Shown: positions 1 through 8,444, numbered from the stretch's first letter. The stretch is 64,000 nucleotides of DNA from Bacillota bacterium (GCA_023392615.1 JAEVYT010000036.1:186001-250000), one strand, 5' to 3'. Program-made: numbers and translations. The notes: generated by a model from the letters alone, not told the origin.

Positions 1-95
1 CTTCCAAGCGATTCATCGGAAAACGCCGCAAAGGGACTTAAGATCTCATGCTCTCTCTGTTCCTGTTTCTGCCTAATATTTAACCTATGCTCCAT
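1..95 (-). CDS. Probable dGTP triphosphohydrolase, N-terminal fragment cut by window edge
   Basis: Only the first 31 codons lie in the window; the gene continues beyond position 1. The ATG at 93-95 follows an AGAGGTGA ribosome site at good spacing. The peptide is charged and helical at first and then reads EILSPFAAFSDESLGR. From memory this resembles the conserved start of bacterial dGTPase-like HD-domain proteins (LSP-A-S-GR pattern), which hydrolyse dGTP to deoxyguanosine and triphosphate. The HD catalytic residues lie outside the window and cannot be checked, so the call rests on a short N-terminal match. Confidence 0.5.
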   Translation of the reverse strand, partial: MEHRLNIRQKQEQREHEILSPFAAFSDESLG

Positions 96-390
96 ATCTT
101 CACCTCTGGTCCACTTCGAAGTGGTCATATAATTGTGTGAATGAGTTCTATCTTGCCATAGTTATAAAACATTATTCCAAATTCCTAATATGTATATTCA
201 TAAGACGAATTCGTGCCTATACTACTAATATTCTACAAAGACTGCCTATTTCCTTTTTTTATTTTTAAAAATTTAATTCTTAGTCATTTTAAGTAAATTG
301 CCAAAGTAAATTCCAGTCCGCATCTTTCACAAGCCTACGTAACTTTAACAGATAGAATGTACATATTTTTGAACTTCTATATTACATGTT
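96..390. other. Intergenic stretch with a palindrome near the partial gene's ribosome site
   Basis: About 295 bases without a gene. A perfect 14-base palindrome, CCACTTCGAAGTGG, lies at 111-124, directly upstream of the ribosome site of the minus-strand gene that starts at 95. In its transcript it would form a small hairpin beside the Shine-Dalgarno. I see no convincing promoter, tRNA or ORF in the rest. Confidence 0.4.
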
Positions 391-447
391 AAAAACAGCG
401 TGTAATCATTATTAAGATGTGAATATTCATCATAATAATTACACGCT
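391..447 (-). terminator. Rho-independent terminator of the feo operon
   Basis: Ten-base arms AGCGTGTAAT (397-406) and ATTACACGCT (438-447) pair perfectly, with further A/T pairing inside. On the minus strand the stem is followed by a run of five T (391-395). It sits just past the stop of the small Cys-rich gene and so ends the feoA-feoB-peptide transcript. Confidence 0.75.
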
Positions 448-470
448 ACTTTAATATAAACTGTATACTA

Positions 471-635
471 TTATTTCTTGTCACAGTTTTCTTTTATCGA
501 ACAATTCGAACAAGAGGAACATCCTCCGCAACAAGTTTTGCCTGCTTTTAGATCCTTCACTTTCTTATAAACCACATAACCGGTATAAGAAAAGATAGCA
601 ACTCCCAGTAACACTTCAATCAATATCTCAGTCAT
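471..635 (-). CDS. FeoB-associated Cys-rich membrane protein
   Basis: This 54-residue protein has one N-terminal membrane helix (about residues 4-24, ILIEVLLGVAIFSYTGYVVY), a short basic stretch, and a C-terminal cluster TCCGGCSSCSNCS followed by a last Cys at 51. That is the layout of the FeoB-associated Cys-rich membrane protein family, which sits next to feoB in many Firmicutes and probably handles Fe(II) at the cytoplasmic face. It lies 56 bases downstream of feoB on the same strand and before the operon terminator. Its ribosome site is AAGGAG before the ATG at 635. The detailed function of the family is not settled. Confidence 0.85.
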   Translation of the reverse strand: MTEILIEVLLGVAIFSYTGYVVYKKVKDLKAGKTCCGGCSSCSNCSIKENCDKK

Positions 636-691
636 AAAGCAATCACTCCTTTACCGCTAATACTGGATTTTTTAATTCTGTATCAAAAACA

Positions 692-2749
692 TTAATGAAT
701 AAATAAGCTTCCTATCTGATATACCAGAGTTGATATTAATAATGCAACTCCTAATTGGAATACGATGGAGAACAACGTCCATCGTAAGGACCTCATTTCC
801 CTTTGAATCACACCAATGGTTGCAGCACATGGAATATATAAAAGGCTGAAAACCATCAGTGAATATGCATTAAGTGCACCGAAGCCATACTGCGCGAGTG
901 CATCTGTCAAACTTGCCATTCCTTGCGGTGATGTTACATTTCCAATCTGAAAAAGTACACTAAAGCTGGATACAACAACCTCTTTCGCCGCAACGCCGGA
1001 TATCAAAGCCAATACAACCTGCCACATTCCGAGTCCGGCAGGAGCCAAAACAGGCGCTACTGCTTTTCCGATGATTGCTCCAAAGCTAATAGACATGTCA
1101 TCGACCATACCCGAAGGTCCAAAATTAAGAATAAACCATATAATTACGGATGCTGCAAATATCGTTGTACCTGCTTTAGATAAATATTCCTTTACCTTAT
1201 CCCATACGTAGATAAATATTGTTCGTTGATTTGGAGTTTTGTACTCTGGAAGCTCAATCAATAAGGAGTTGCTGATTTGACTGTCCCCTTTTCCCTTCAT
1301 GATAAACGCTACCGTAATCGCCACTACAATTCCGATTAAATACATGGAGTAAGCAGCAAGCATCGCCATCTTTCCAAAGAACATCTGTGAAAACAGTACG
1401 TAAATAGGAAGTCTGGCACTACATGACATAAATGGAGTAATTAATATTGTCTTGCGACGGTCTTTGATATTCTCAAGTCCCCTGGACGCCATAATGGCAG
1501 GTACTGTACATCCAAATCCCAGCAACATCGGTATAAATGCCCTTCCGGTAAGACCAAGCTTACTCATAATGCCATCCATTATGTATGCCACACGAGACAT
1601 ATATCCGCTATCTTCCAGATATGCCAGTGCTAGGAACAAGATAAATATGTTTGGTAAAAAGGTAAGGATACCACCAACTCCCGCTATAATACCATCTACA
1701 ACCAGCGATGTGATAAATTCACCCGCATGAATGCTCTGTAAGAAACGTAATGTACCATTCGAAAATGCACCGATGAAAACTTCAAAGCCACCCTTAATGA
1801 AATCACCCACTTGGAAAGTAAAGAAGAATACCAACGCCATAATTCCAAGAAAAATCGGTAAACCGAGATATCGATGCGTCAGAATTCGATCTACTCTGTC
1901 CGTTACTACTGCTTTGTTATTTTTATTAACAAGAACCTCTTCTACAATCTCTTCGATAAAATCATACTTTTGATGTATGATATCCCCTTCGTAGCTTCGA
2001 TCATTGATGCCATTTGCATCAACCGGATATTTCTTTAAAATGGTATCATCCATTTCAAGTGTCTTTATAGCATACCATCTCGTATTTTTCAAATCAGGAT
2101 ATTTTGTATGCAATAAATCACAGATATCATCTATTTTATCCTCAATATCATCACTATATACCACCGGATAGTCCATATGATGTTCATGCTTATGTGTATG
2201 ACACTGTTGCTTTTGCTTATTATGATGATGTTCTAGGTTTTTATCGATATATTTATCCTGATGATGTGCTACTGTATGCATTAATATATCAAGACCGGTT
2301 CTCTTTCTTGCCGACACCGGAATAACTGGAATACCAAGCATCTCCGGAAGACGGTGAAGATCAATTTCCATACCGCGCTCTTCTACAATATCCATCATGT
2401 TTAAAGCCAGGATAACCGGTTTTCCTAGTTCGAGTAACTGTAATGTAAGATATAGATTTCTTTCAAGACTTGAAGCATCTACAATATTTATAATTACATC
2501 CACATTGGATTCTAAGATATATTCACGGGTAAGTCGTTCTTCCATCGTATAAGATGTGAGGCTATAGATTCCCGGCAAATCCACAAGCTTAAAGCGTGCA
2601 TCATGATACTTAAACGCACCTTCCTTCTTCTCTACTGTTACTCCCGGCCAGTTAGCCACCTTAAGATTCGCTCCGGTATATGCATTAAATAATGTGGTTT
2701 TACCACAGTTAGGATTACCAATAAAACCTACCTGAATTTCCTTTTTCAT
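692..2749 (-). CDS. feoB: Ferrous iron transporter FeoB
   Basis: FeoB is the GTP-dependent Fe(II) permease of the cytoplasmic membrane. The 685-residue protein has an N-terminal G domain with G1 GNPNCGKT (11-18), G3 DLPG (57-60) and G4 NMMD (about 117-120). A helical domain, Gate motifs and about eight membrane helices follow, including GFGCTVPAIMASR and CSARLPIYV. An unusual His-rich insert lies at about residues 160-193 between the G domain and the helical region and may bind metal. Its ATG overlaps the feoA stop as TAATG, and its Shine-Dalgarno lies in the last feoA codons, so the two are translationally coupled. Iron control comes from the Fur box upstream of feoA. Confidence 0.96.
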   Translation of the reverse strand: MKKEIQVGFIGNPNCGKTTLFNAYTGANLKVANWPGVTVEKKEGAFKYHDARFKLVDLPGIYSLTSYTMEERLTREYILESNVDVIINIVDASSLERNLYLTLQLLELGKPVILALNMMDIVEERGMEIDLHRLPEMLGIPVIPVSARKRTGLDILMHTVAHHQDKYIDKNLEHHHNKQKQQCHTHKHEHHMDYPVVYSDDIEDKIDDICDLLHTKYPDLKNTRWYAIKTLEMDDTILKKYPVDANGINDRSYEGDIIHQKYDFIEEIVEEVLVNKNNKAVVTDRVDRILTHRYLGLPIFLGIMALVFFFTFQVGDFIKGGFEVFIGAFSNGTLRFLQSIHAGEFITSLVVDGIIAGVGGILTFLPNIFILFLALAYLEDSGYMSRVAYIMDGIMSKLGLTGRAFIPMLLGFGCTVPAIMASRGLENIKDRRKTILITPFMSCSARLPIYVLFSQMFFGKMAMLAAYSMYLIGIVVAITVAFIMKGKGDSQISNSLLIELPEYKTPNQRTIFIYVWDKVKEYLSKAGTTIFAASVIIWFILNFGPSGMVDDMSISFGAIIGKAVAPVLAPAGLGMWQVVLALISGVAAKEVVVSSFSVLFQIGNVTSPQGMASLTDALAQYGFGALNAYSLMVFSLLYIPCAATIGVIQREMRSLRWTLFSIVFQLGVALLISTLVYQIGSLFIH

Positions 2750-2973
2750 TACCCTACCTCCTTCATATCAATGGACTGTGAGATTGCTTTTCCCAGTGCC
2801 AATCTGCTGCCTCGTACCATTAATATGACAGAACCCTCACGATTACGATTCAGTATTTTTATATCTGTACCGTTTGTAAGTCCCAAAGCCTCCAGTCTGC
2901 CCATAATTGCACGGTCAAGCTGAAGAGAGTTTATTGTATAAGTTGCTCCAATTTTTCCATTATTCAGTGTCAT
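2749..2973 (-). CDS. feoA: Ferrous iron transport protein FeoA
   Basis: FeoA is a small SH3-like cytoplasmic partner of FeoB. The sequence has the family pattern, with GRLEALGLTNGTDIKI in the middle and a hydrophobic strand SVILMVRGSRLALGKAIS near the end. Two in-frame ATGs exist, at 2982 and 2973. The ribosome site GAGGGG abuts the first but lies 9 bases before the second, so 2973 (74 residues) is chosen. The terminal codons (MKEVG) double as the GGAGGT ribosome site of feoB. The gene is first in the Fur-regulated operon. Confidence 0.93.
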   Translation of the reverse strand: MTLNNGKIGATYTINSLQLDRAIMGRLEALGLTNGTDIKILNRNREGSVILMVRGSRLALGKAISQSIDMKEVG

Positions 2974-3019
2974 AAAAACCATCCCCTCACCAATATCTTG
3001 ATATCCATATAATGTAATT

Positions 3020-3038
3020 GATATTGATTATCATTTTC
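3020..3038 (-). promoter_or_regulatory. Fur box of the feo operon
   Basis: The minus strand reads GAAAATGATAATCAATATC, which matches the 19-base Fur consensus GATAATGATAATCATTATC at 17 of 19 positions. It starts 7 bases downstream of the -10 element, so Fe-bound Fur would cover the transcription start and block initiation in iron-rich cells. Confidence 0.85.
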
Positions 3039-3045
3039 CGATTTA

Positions 3046-3073
3046 ATTATAGCACTTGAATATCCTGTGTCAA
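3046..3073 (-). promoter_or_regulatory. SigA-type promoter of the feo operon
   Basis: A perfect TTGACA (3068-3073) and a perfect TATAAT (3046-3051) are separated by 16 bases on the minus strand. The Fur box follows immediately. The consensus strength fits a promoter that is strong when de-repressed. Confidence 0.85.
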
Positions 3074-3146
3074 CCTTATTTATTCACAGAAATCAGGTGT
3101 ATTTTTACTATTTTTTATGTATTTCTTCCTAAGATAAATTGCTATA

Positions 3147-3195
3147 TAAAAAAAGCCAGAAGATAGCATAAACAAAGACATCTTTTGGCTTTTAT
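3147..3195 (-). terminator. Terminator after queH
   Basis: The minus strand carries AAAAGCCAAAAGAT pairing with ATCTTCTGGCTTTT, followed by a run of T. It lies 7 bases past the queH stop and closes the hisC-receiver-queH group. Confidence 0.8.
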
Positions 3196-3201
3196 TGTAT
3201 T

Positions 3202-3813
3202 CTATTGTTCCTGAGATCGGTTACGGAAGGAATAGACACATCCACAATAATCCTGTCGATACAGATCATACTCTTTCGATAGTTCGATGGATCTCTTATA
3301 ACCATTCTTCTTTTTAAAATCAGATGGCAGATAATTTACCCCGTATTCCTTCGATAGGCTGCTACCGATTTCATTCAGCTTCTGAGCATTCTTATGCGGA
3401 CTAATTGACAAGGTTGTTGTAAAATAATCAAAACCAAGCTTATTAGCCAATGCCGCTGCTTCTCTAAGCCTTAACTCATAGCAGATAAAACAACGTTCTC
3501 CACCTTCCGGTTCCTGTTCCATCCCACTAACAGCCTCGTAAAAATCCTTTGGGTGAAACTCTCCTTGTATAAAATGAACCTTTGACGAGAGGTTCATCTC
3601 TTCAATGAGCCTCTGTTGCTCCTCTACTCTTCTAATATATTCCTGCTCCGGATAGATATTCGGATTAAAGTAGTAGATCATAATCTCAAAATAATGAGAT
3701 AAGTATTCCATCACATAACTACTGCAAGGAGCGCAGCAGCTATGAATCAGCAGTTTTGGTCTTCGGCCATTCATCTCATTAATCAGTTGATCTAATTCTT
3801 TCTGATAATTCAT
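3202..3813 (-). CDS. queH: Epoxyqueuosine reductase QueH
   Basis: QueH (DUF208 family) reduces epoxyqueuosine to queuosine in tRNA as an alternative to QueG. The protein has the metal-binding cysteines expected for the family: HSCCAPC (C26, C27, C30), ERCFICYELRL (C108, C111) and QDYCGC (C190, C192). Its length of 203 residues is typical. The start ATG overlaps the stop of the upstream receiver gene by four bases, so they are co-translated. A link between the receiver and tRNA modification is not obvious from the sequence. A terminator follows directly. Confidence 0.88.
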   Translation of the reverse strand: MNYQKELDQLINEMNGRRPKLLIHSCCAPCSSYVMEYLSHYFEIMIYYFNPNIYPEQEYIRRVEEQQRLIEEMNLSSKVHFIQGEFHPKDFYEAVSGMEQEPEGGERCFICYELRLREAAALANKLGFDYFTTTLSISPHKNAQKLNEIGSSLSKEYGVNYLPSDFKKKNGYKRSIELSKEYDLYRQDYCGCVYSFRNRSQEQ

Positions 3814-4214
3814 TCATTGCTCCTAATCAGTTCCATCTTTTTTAATTCATTCACAAACTTTACTCCATCAATTGGCTTGCCTGCATATGCATTACAACCC
3901 AGTTGAAAAGCCTTTGCTACTTTTCTACCTTCATGAATTGCTGTTGTCATAATGATCTTAGCAGCCTTTTGTTCCGGTATGTTATATTTTTTTTCTATAT
4001 CCCTGATATGCTTTAGTGCCTCAAATCCATCTACATTCGGCATTACAATGTCCAAGCATATGAGATCATATCGGTTGTCAGATTCCAACGCAGCACGAAA
4101 AGCCTCCACAGCCTCATATCCATTCACTGTCACATCACATTCACCGTATTTTGACATAATCTTTAGCATATATGTTCTACTGAAGAAATCATCTTCAACA
4201 ATAAGAATCCTCAT
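3810..4214 (-). CDS. Stand-alone CheY-like response regulator
   Basis: This single receiver domain of 134 residues has no output domain. It shows the acidic pair in ILIVEDD (residues 8-9), the phospho-acceptor Asp in LICLDIVMP (about 54), the Thr of IIMTTA and the Lys-Pro of AGKPI. The start at 4214 is chosen because GGGAGG lies 5 bases upstream and the sequence begins MRILIVEDD as in CheY-like proteins; an upstream in-frame start at 4241 lacks a ribosome site. It lies 39 bases after hisC and overlaps queH. No histidine kinase is in the window, so its partner is unknown. Confidence 0.85.
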   Translation of the reverse strand: MRILIVEDDFFSRTYMLKIMSKYGECDVTVNGYEAVEAFRAALESDNRYDLICLDIVMPNVDGFEALKHIRDIEKKYNIPEQKAAKIIMTTAIHEGRKVAKAFQLGCNAYAGKPIDGVKFVNELKKMELIRSNE

Positions 4215-4253
4215 ATTTACCTCCCAATAATATAGCAACAAAACAAAACCATA

Positions 4254-5321
4254 TTATTTGGCGTGATTTGTTATAAACTTTTTTAAATTTTCAATTAGTT
4301 TGTCCATCTCATCTTGAGTTCCAATGGTAATTCTAAGATAATTATCAATCCGGGGAAGGTTAAAATATCTAACATAGATATTATTAGCCCTTAATGCTTC
4401 AAATATTTCTTTCGCTGGGATACTTTTATGTGTTGTAAATAAAAAATTAGCACTCGAGAGCAGACAAGTAAAGCCAAGCGCGGTTAACTCCTGTTCTGAT
4501 TTTTCTCTGGTTGTAATTATGCGTGCAATTTTATCCTCAAAATACCCACGATCCTTTACCGCCTCAACTCCAGCTTCAATAGAGGTATGGCTCATAGTGT
4601 AAGAATTGAAAGAATACTTAACATCATTTAATGCTTTGATTAATTTGGGATTCCCAATCGCATAACCAATTCTCATACCAGCCATAGATCTGGATTTAGA
4701 AAACGTCTGAACCACCAATAGATTCTCGTATTTTGAAATTAACTCTATTGCGGAACGCCCTCCAAAATCAATATACGCCTCATCTACAATCACAATTACA
4801 TCTTGATTATGAATAATAATATCTTCTATTACCGACAAATCCTCGTATATAGAAGTCGGAGCATTCGGATTAGCAATAATAACACCACCGTTTTCTCGAT
4901 AATAATCCTCTTTTACAATTCTAAAATCAGAATTCAAAGGTGGTTTAATATATGGAATATGATAAAGATCACTCCATACCGGATAAAACGAATACGTAAT
5001 ATCCGGGAATAAAATAGGTTTATCCGAGTTAAAGAAAGTCAAAAATGCCATGGCAAGAACATCATCCGACCCAACTCCTACAAAAACCTGATTAGAATCA
5101 ACCTGATAAAAGCAAGCTAATTCATCCACTAATTGCTTAATTGTTGAATCCGGGTATAATCTTAATTTATCCCCATTAAATCTGTGAAGTACCTTTTCTA
5201 CTCCGGGTGCCGGTGGATAAGGGTTTTCATTCGTATTTAATTTCACCATATCCTCTTTGTTTGGTTGTTCGCCCGGTACATAGGGTACCACCTTACGAAT
5301 ATTTCTCTCCCATGGTTTCAT
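4254..5321 (-). CDS. hisC: Histidinol-phosphate aminotransferase
   Basis: HisC is a PLP-dependent class II-fold aminotransferase that converts imidazole-acetol phosphate and glutamate to histidinol phosphate. The 355-residue protein has the HisC start LNTNENPYPPAPG, the ANPNAPT loop, VDEAYIDF, and the PLP lysine K209 in VQTFSKSRSMAGMRIGY. Length is typical. No other his genes are adjacent, so in this context it could also serve aromatic amino acid transamination, as some HisC homologues do. It has its own promoter with a palindrome at 5391-5408 and runs into the receiver and queH genes. Confidence 0.88.
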   Translation of the reverse strand: MKPWERNIRKVVPYVPGEQPNKEDMVKLNTNENPYPPAPGVEKVLHRFNGDKLRLYPDSTIKQLVDELACFYQVDSNQVFVGVGSDDVLAMAFLTFFNSDKPILFPDITYSFYPVWSDLYHIPYIKPPLNSDFRIVKEDYYRENGGVIIANPNAPTSIYEDLSVIEDIIIHNQDVIVIVDEAYIDFGGRSAIELISKYENLLVVQTFSKSRSMAGMRIGYAIGNPKLIKALNDVKYSFNSYTMSHTSIEAGVEAVKDRGYFEDKIARIITTREKSEQELTALGFTCLLSSANFLFTTHKSIPAKEIFEALRANNIYVRYFNLPRIDNYLRITIGTQDEMDKLIENLKKFITNHAK

Positions 5322-5390
5322 GTTTTAACCTTGCATCATATCAATAAACGTTTGATACATTATCCTTTCTAAATAACCATCTACAATAAT

Positions 5391-5421
5391 ACATTTTATA
5401 TAAAATGTGATAAAATTACAA
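5391..5421 (-). promoter_or_regulatory. hisC promoter with overlapping 18-base palindrome
   Basis: On the minus strand TTGTAA (5416-5421) and TAAAAT (5393-5398) are spaced 17 bases apart. A perfect palindrome ACATTTTATATAAAATGT (5391-5408) covers the -10 region and is a candidate operator, though such AT-rich palindromes can arise by chance. Confidence 0.5.
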
Positions 5422-5441
5422 ATTGAATTTTATAGTACTAA

Positions 5442-6626
5442 TTACTTATATTGCTCAGCCAAGAGCTTAAATTTGGGAAGTGCTCGTTCAATCATGGAGT
5501 AATCCACACAATAAGCAATTCTACAATATCCCGGACATCCAAATGAAGAGCCAGGAACAATGAGTAAATTATACTCTTTTGCCTTAGCTGCAAATGCTTT
5601 ATCATCCTCTTCAAGTGCTTTCACAAACAAATAAAACGCTCCTTGAGGTTTTACGCACTCATAGCCATAACTGGTCAGATTATTATAAAGTAGCTCACGG
5701 TTACGATTGTATATCTCCACTTCTACCTTTACATCCAGACATTTTGCTACCGCTCTTTGTATTAATGATGGAGCATTCACATATCCAAGGATACGATTGG
5801 CAACATTCGCAGCCTGAATCACTTCCTCAAAATCATCCACTTCACTTGGTATTACCAAATAACCGATACGCTCACCTGGCAAAGATAAAGATTTACTGAA
5901 GGAATAGCCGACAATCGTGTTTTTATAATACTTAGTTAGGTATGGAACCTCCACTCCATCATACGCCAACTCTCTATAAGGCTCATCCGCTATCAAATAA
6001 ATTGAATTGTTATACTCTTTTTGTTTGTTATATAAAATATCAGCCAGCTCTTTGATCGTTTGTTCGGAATACACCACACCGGTAGGATTATTCGGAGTAT
6101 TAACGATAACCGCCTTAGTTTTACTCGTAACCTTTTGTTCAAACTCTGAAAGATTTGGTTGAAAATCTATAGTATTCGGTGACACCACTACAAGCTCGCC
6201 CTCAAAATTAGAAACATAATTACGATACTCGCCAAAGAACGGGGCAAATACGATTACTTCCTCAGTGGGATTTAAAAGTGACTTCAAGATAACATTAAGT
6301 CCACCGGCTGCACCAACTGTCATAACAATATTATCCTGATGGAATGAGGTATCAAAATTAGAATTGATGGAATCAGCAATTGCTTTTCTTACATCTTCAT
6401 AACCTGAGTTGTTCATATATCCATGTACAAGATTAGGACTTTCTTCTGATATGACCTGAAGAAGTGCCTCTTTGATTTGAACAGGTGGCTCAACACTTGG
6501 ATTACCAAGACTAAAATCATATACATTCTCAGCTCCATAAATACCGGCAAGTCTCTTTCCTTCTTCAAACATCGCTCTTATAATGGAACTATTCTGTACT
6601 AACCCTCTCATCTTCTCTGAAATCAT
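5442..6626 (-). CDS. Class I/II PLP-dependent aminotransferase (AspC-like)
   Basis: This 394-residue fold-type I aminotransferase has the NPSVEPP start region, GYMNNSGYEDVRKAIA, VNTPNNPTG, ADEPYREL, and the PLP lysine in GYSFSKSLSLPGERIGY (about K245 from this start). It probably moves an amino group between glutamate or aspartate and a keto acid; the exact substrate cannot be read. The start at 6626 (MISEKMRG) is supported by AGAGG just upstream; the longer in-frame reading to 6680 has no ribosome site. It precedes hisC by 120 bases, with a separate promoter in the gap. Confidence 0.85.
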   Translation of the reverse strand: MISEKMRGLVQNSSIIRAMFEEGKRLAGIYGAENVYDFSLGNPSVEPPVQIKEALLQVISEESPNLVHGYMNNSGYEDVRKAIADSINSNFDTSFHQDNIVMTVGAAGGLNVILKSLLNPTEEVIVFAPFFGEYRNYVSNFEGELVVVSPNTIDFQPNLSEFEQKVTSKTKAVIVNTPNNPTGVVYSEQTIKELADILYNKQKEYNNSIYLIADEPYRELAYDGVEVPYLTKYYKNTIVGYSFSKSLSLPGERIGYLVIPSEVDDFEEVIQAANVANRILGYVNAPSLIQRAVAKCLDVKVEVEIYNRNRELLYNNLTSYGYECVKPQGAFYLFVKALEEDDKAFAAKAKEYNLLIVPGSSFGCPGYCRIAYCVDYSMIERALPKFKLLAEQYK

Positions 6627-6734
6627 GATATCCCTCTTTCTCATATATGTTCTAGTAATTTTTGGTGTAAAGTATATCACACTATTGATTCCATATCAAT
6701 ACTTTTATGGAAGCGGATGGGGGACAAACCAAAT

Positions 6735-6877
6735 GCGTTAACAAAGGCACGGTTTGTGGTGATGCCTCTGATTGTGGTAAAAACGTTGAACCGTAGCGGC
6801 TATACTTATCAAATGGTTTTACCACGTATCAATTGCATCACCACAAACCTGATCTTGTAAATTTTATTGTTAATACC
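6735..6877. repeat. Long imperfect inverted repeat, candidate structured RNA or MITE-like remnant
   Basis: Three nested pairings are visible: GCGTTAACAA (6735-6744) with TTGTTAATAC (6868-6877, imperfect), a perfect 15-base arm GGTTTGTGGTGATGC (6751-6765) with its complement (6835-6849), and GTGGTAAAAAC (6774-6784) with GTTTTACCAC (6815-6824). Together they form a stem of about 140 bases that includes GC-richer sequence than its surroundings. It lies between divergent genes and has no ORF. Confidence 0.6.
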
Positions 6878-6940
6878 CTATGATATGTCTGATGATATTG
6901 TTCCTTTTAATCGGTATATCATTTGTAGGTTTTATATTAA

Positions 6941-6969
6941 TTGCTTTAAGTTGTTACTTTCTGTATAAT
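6941..6969 (+). promoter_or_regulatory. Promoter of the small membrane protein gene
   Basis: TTGCTT (6941-6946), a 17-base spacer and a perfect TATAAT (6964-6969) precede the gene at 7081, leaving a 5' leader of about 105 bases. Confidence 0.65.
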
Positions 6970-7080
6970 ATTACCATGAACTGAGGTACAATAATCATAT
7001 CTCAATATAAAGTTATAGAATGATTTTATTTACTTTGTGTTGTAGAACTCAATCTATTATAAACGAGTTAAGGAGGGTAT

Positions 7081-7566
7081 ATGAACGCAGTTAAATGTAA
7101 CTTAAAAGCTTTAGCCATTCATATTTTATTTAGTGTTGTTGGGGTTATCGTATGGTTTATTTTTGACGGAACCAGTTATAAATGGGCCTCTGAGAAAGCC
7201 GAACAAAATCATCAGAATTTGATTATGATGATGGGAGTAGTTGTGATTATTATTGCGATTATATTTTATTTCATTTGTGCGAGAATTTATCTTATTAATC
7301 AGGGAAGTTTATTAAAGAATATGTTCGCAGCGAGTTTGCCCTTCATTATTGGAATTCTTATCTGGATCAGTGCAGCGATTCTTCGCTTTTATGGCCTATA
7401 TGGAGATCTCCTTGGATCTGATATATGGGGTTTATATGGAATTTATAATGGGTATTCCTTTCTATTTCTGAATGCTTTTGATATTAATAATGTTTTTCTC
7501 TTTTTAATCCCTTGCTTCATCCCTTCCATCGCGATGGCTCTTGGTATGCAGTCACGAAGTAGGTGA
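7081..7566 (+). CDS. Hypothetical four-helix membrane protein
   Basis: This 161-residue protein is not recognised as a named family. It shows four hydrophobic stretches, at about residues 11-28, 49-66, 87-105 and 130-155, and no catalytic motif. AAGGAGGG lies a few bases before the ATG, and a consensus promoter is at 6941-6969, so it is very likely expressed. It is the only plus-strand gene in its neighbourhood, lies alone between a hairpin-rich gap and a bidirectional terminator, and has no clear functional context. Confidence 0.7.
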   Translation: MNAVKCNLKALAIHILFSVVGVIVWFIFDGTSYKWASEKAEQNHQNLIMMMGVVVIIIAIIFYFICARIYLINQGSLLKNMFAASLPFIIGILIWISAAILRFYGLYGDLLGSDIWGLYGIYNGYSFLFLNAFDINNVFLFLIPCFIPSIAMALGMQSRSR

Positions 7567-7618
7567 CATAATTCTATTTAGCCAGAATTTGTTTTATTAT
7601 ATATGCGTTCTATCAAAT

Positions 7619-7676
7619 AAAAAAGCTGTTGCAAAATAACATTATTCCTTAAAGGAATTATTATTTTTGCAACAGC
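7619..7676. terminator. Bidirectional terminator
   Basis: The arms starting GCTGTTGCAAAA (7625) and ending TTTTGCAACAGC (7676) pair over about 22 bases around a TTAA-containing loop. Minus-strand reading ends in a run of six T and so serves the cytidylate-kinase-like gene at 7734. It also faces the convergent plus-strand gene that ends at 7566. Confidence 0.8.
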
Positions 7677-7733
7677 CTCTATTTTCCTAAGAATGTGAAT
7701 ATTTACGCCTCACTTAGTCTAAAAAAGTTCAGT

Positions 7734-8357
7734 TTATGACTCAAATCGGATGTTCAAATACGCTTTTACAATATCTACACATTTCTGAAATCCAAGTTGA
7801 CCACTGTTCAAGCATAAATCATAATGCTTCGCATCATCCCATTCTCTTCCTGTGTAATATTTGTAATATTCGGATCTGTGCTTATCGATTTTTTCAATTA
7901 GCTTTTCACTATCCTTTTCGTTCTTACTAGTCACATCCATTACATTCTTGATACAGTTCTCATGAGGAGCATGAACGAATAATTTTACTACATTTTCATT
8001 ATCCTTTAGTACAAAATCTGCACAGCGTCCAATAATAATACAGGATTCTGTATCTGCAAGCTCTTTAATGATTTTTGCTTGATAATTAAATAGATTATCA
8101 TTCGATACAAAATCATCGCTGTCAGGGGGAATAATCTCACCCTTATAGATATTACTTGCAATTCGATACAAAAGACTTTTTTTGATCTTTTCATCTGCTT
8201 TAGCAAATAGTTCTTCATTAATACCACTATCATCGGAAGCAAGTCTAAGAAGATCCCTATCATAATACGGAATTCCCAGTTGTTCAGACAACATTTTACC
8301 AATCGTCCTACCACCACTGCCATAGCTTCTTGCAATTGTAATAACATATTTACTCAT
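7734..8357 (-). CDS. Cytidylate kinase-like family protein
   Basis: This 207-residue protein is of the cytidylate-kinase-like P-loop family common in Clostridia. It begins YVITIARSYGSGGRTIGKMLSEQLGIPYYDRDLL, a nucleotide-kinase P-loop variant (GSGG) followed by the DRDLL motif, and contains IIIGRCADFVL. Its substrate is unknown; the family is distinct from essential Cmk. The ATG at 8357 has GGAGG 8 bases upstream; a GTG three codons earlier is the alternative. It lies 87 bases downstream of livF on the same strand, so read-through from the liv operon is possible. Confidence 0.8.
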   Translation of the reverse strand: MSKYVITIARSYGSGGRTIGKMLSEQLGIPYYDRDLLRLASDDSGINEELFAKADEKIKKSLLYRIASNIYKGEIIPPDSDDFVSNDNLFNYQAKIIKELADTESCIIIGRCADFVLKDNENVVKLFVHAPHENCIKNVMDVTSKNEKDSEKLIEKIDKHRSEYYKYYTGREWDDAKHYDLCLNSGQLGFQKCVDIVKAYLNIRFES

Positions 8358-8444
8358 ATGAAACACCTCCTGCTTTTCTAATGGCTTACTTAATTATATG
8401 AATAACGGATATGTAAACTCCATCATTACTCCTATTGTTTAAAA

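Noticed and set aside
111..124. Palindrome CCACTTCGAAGTGG as an operator
   Set aside because: Too short and single to support a regulator; only its position near a ribosome site is noted.
1452..1973. Plus-strand frames opposite feoB
   Set aside because: Shadow frames of a complete, strongly conserved FeoB; no initiation signal.
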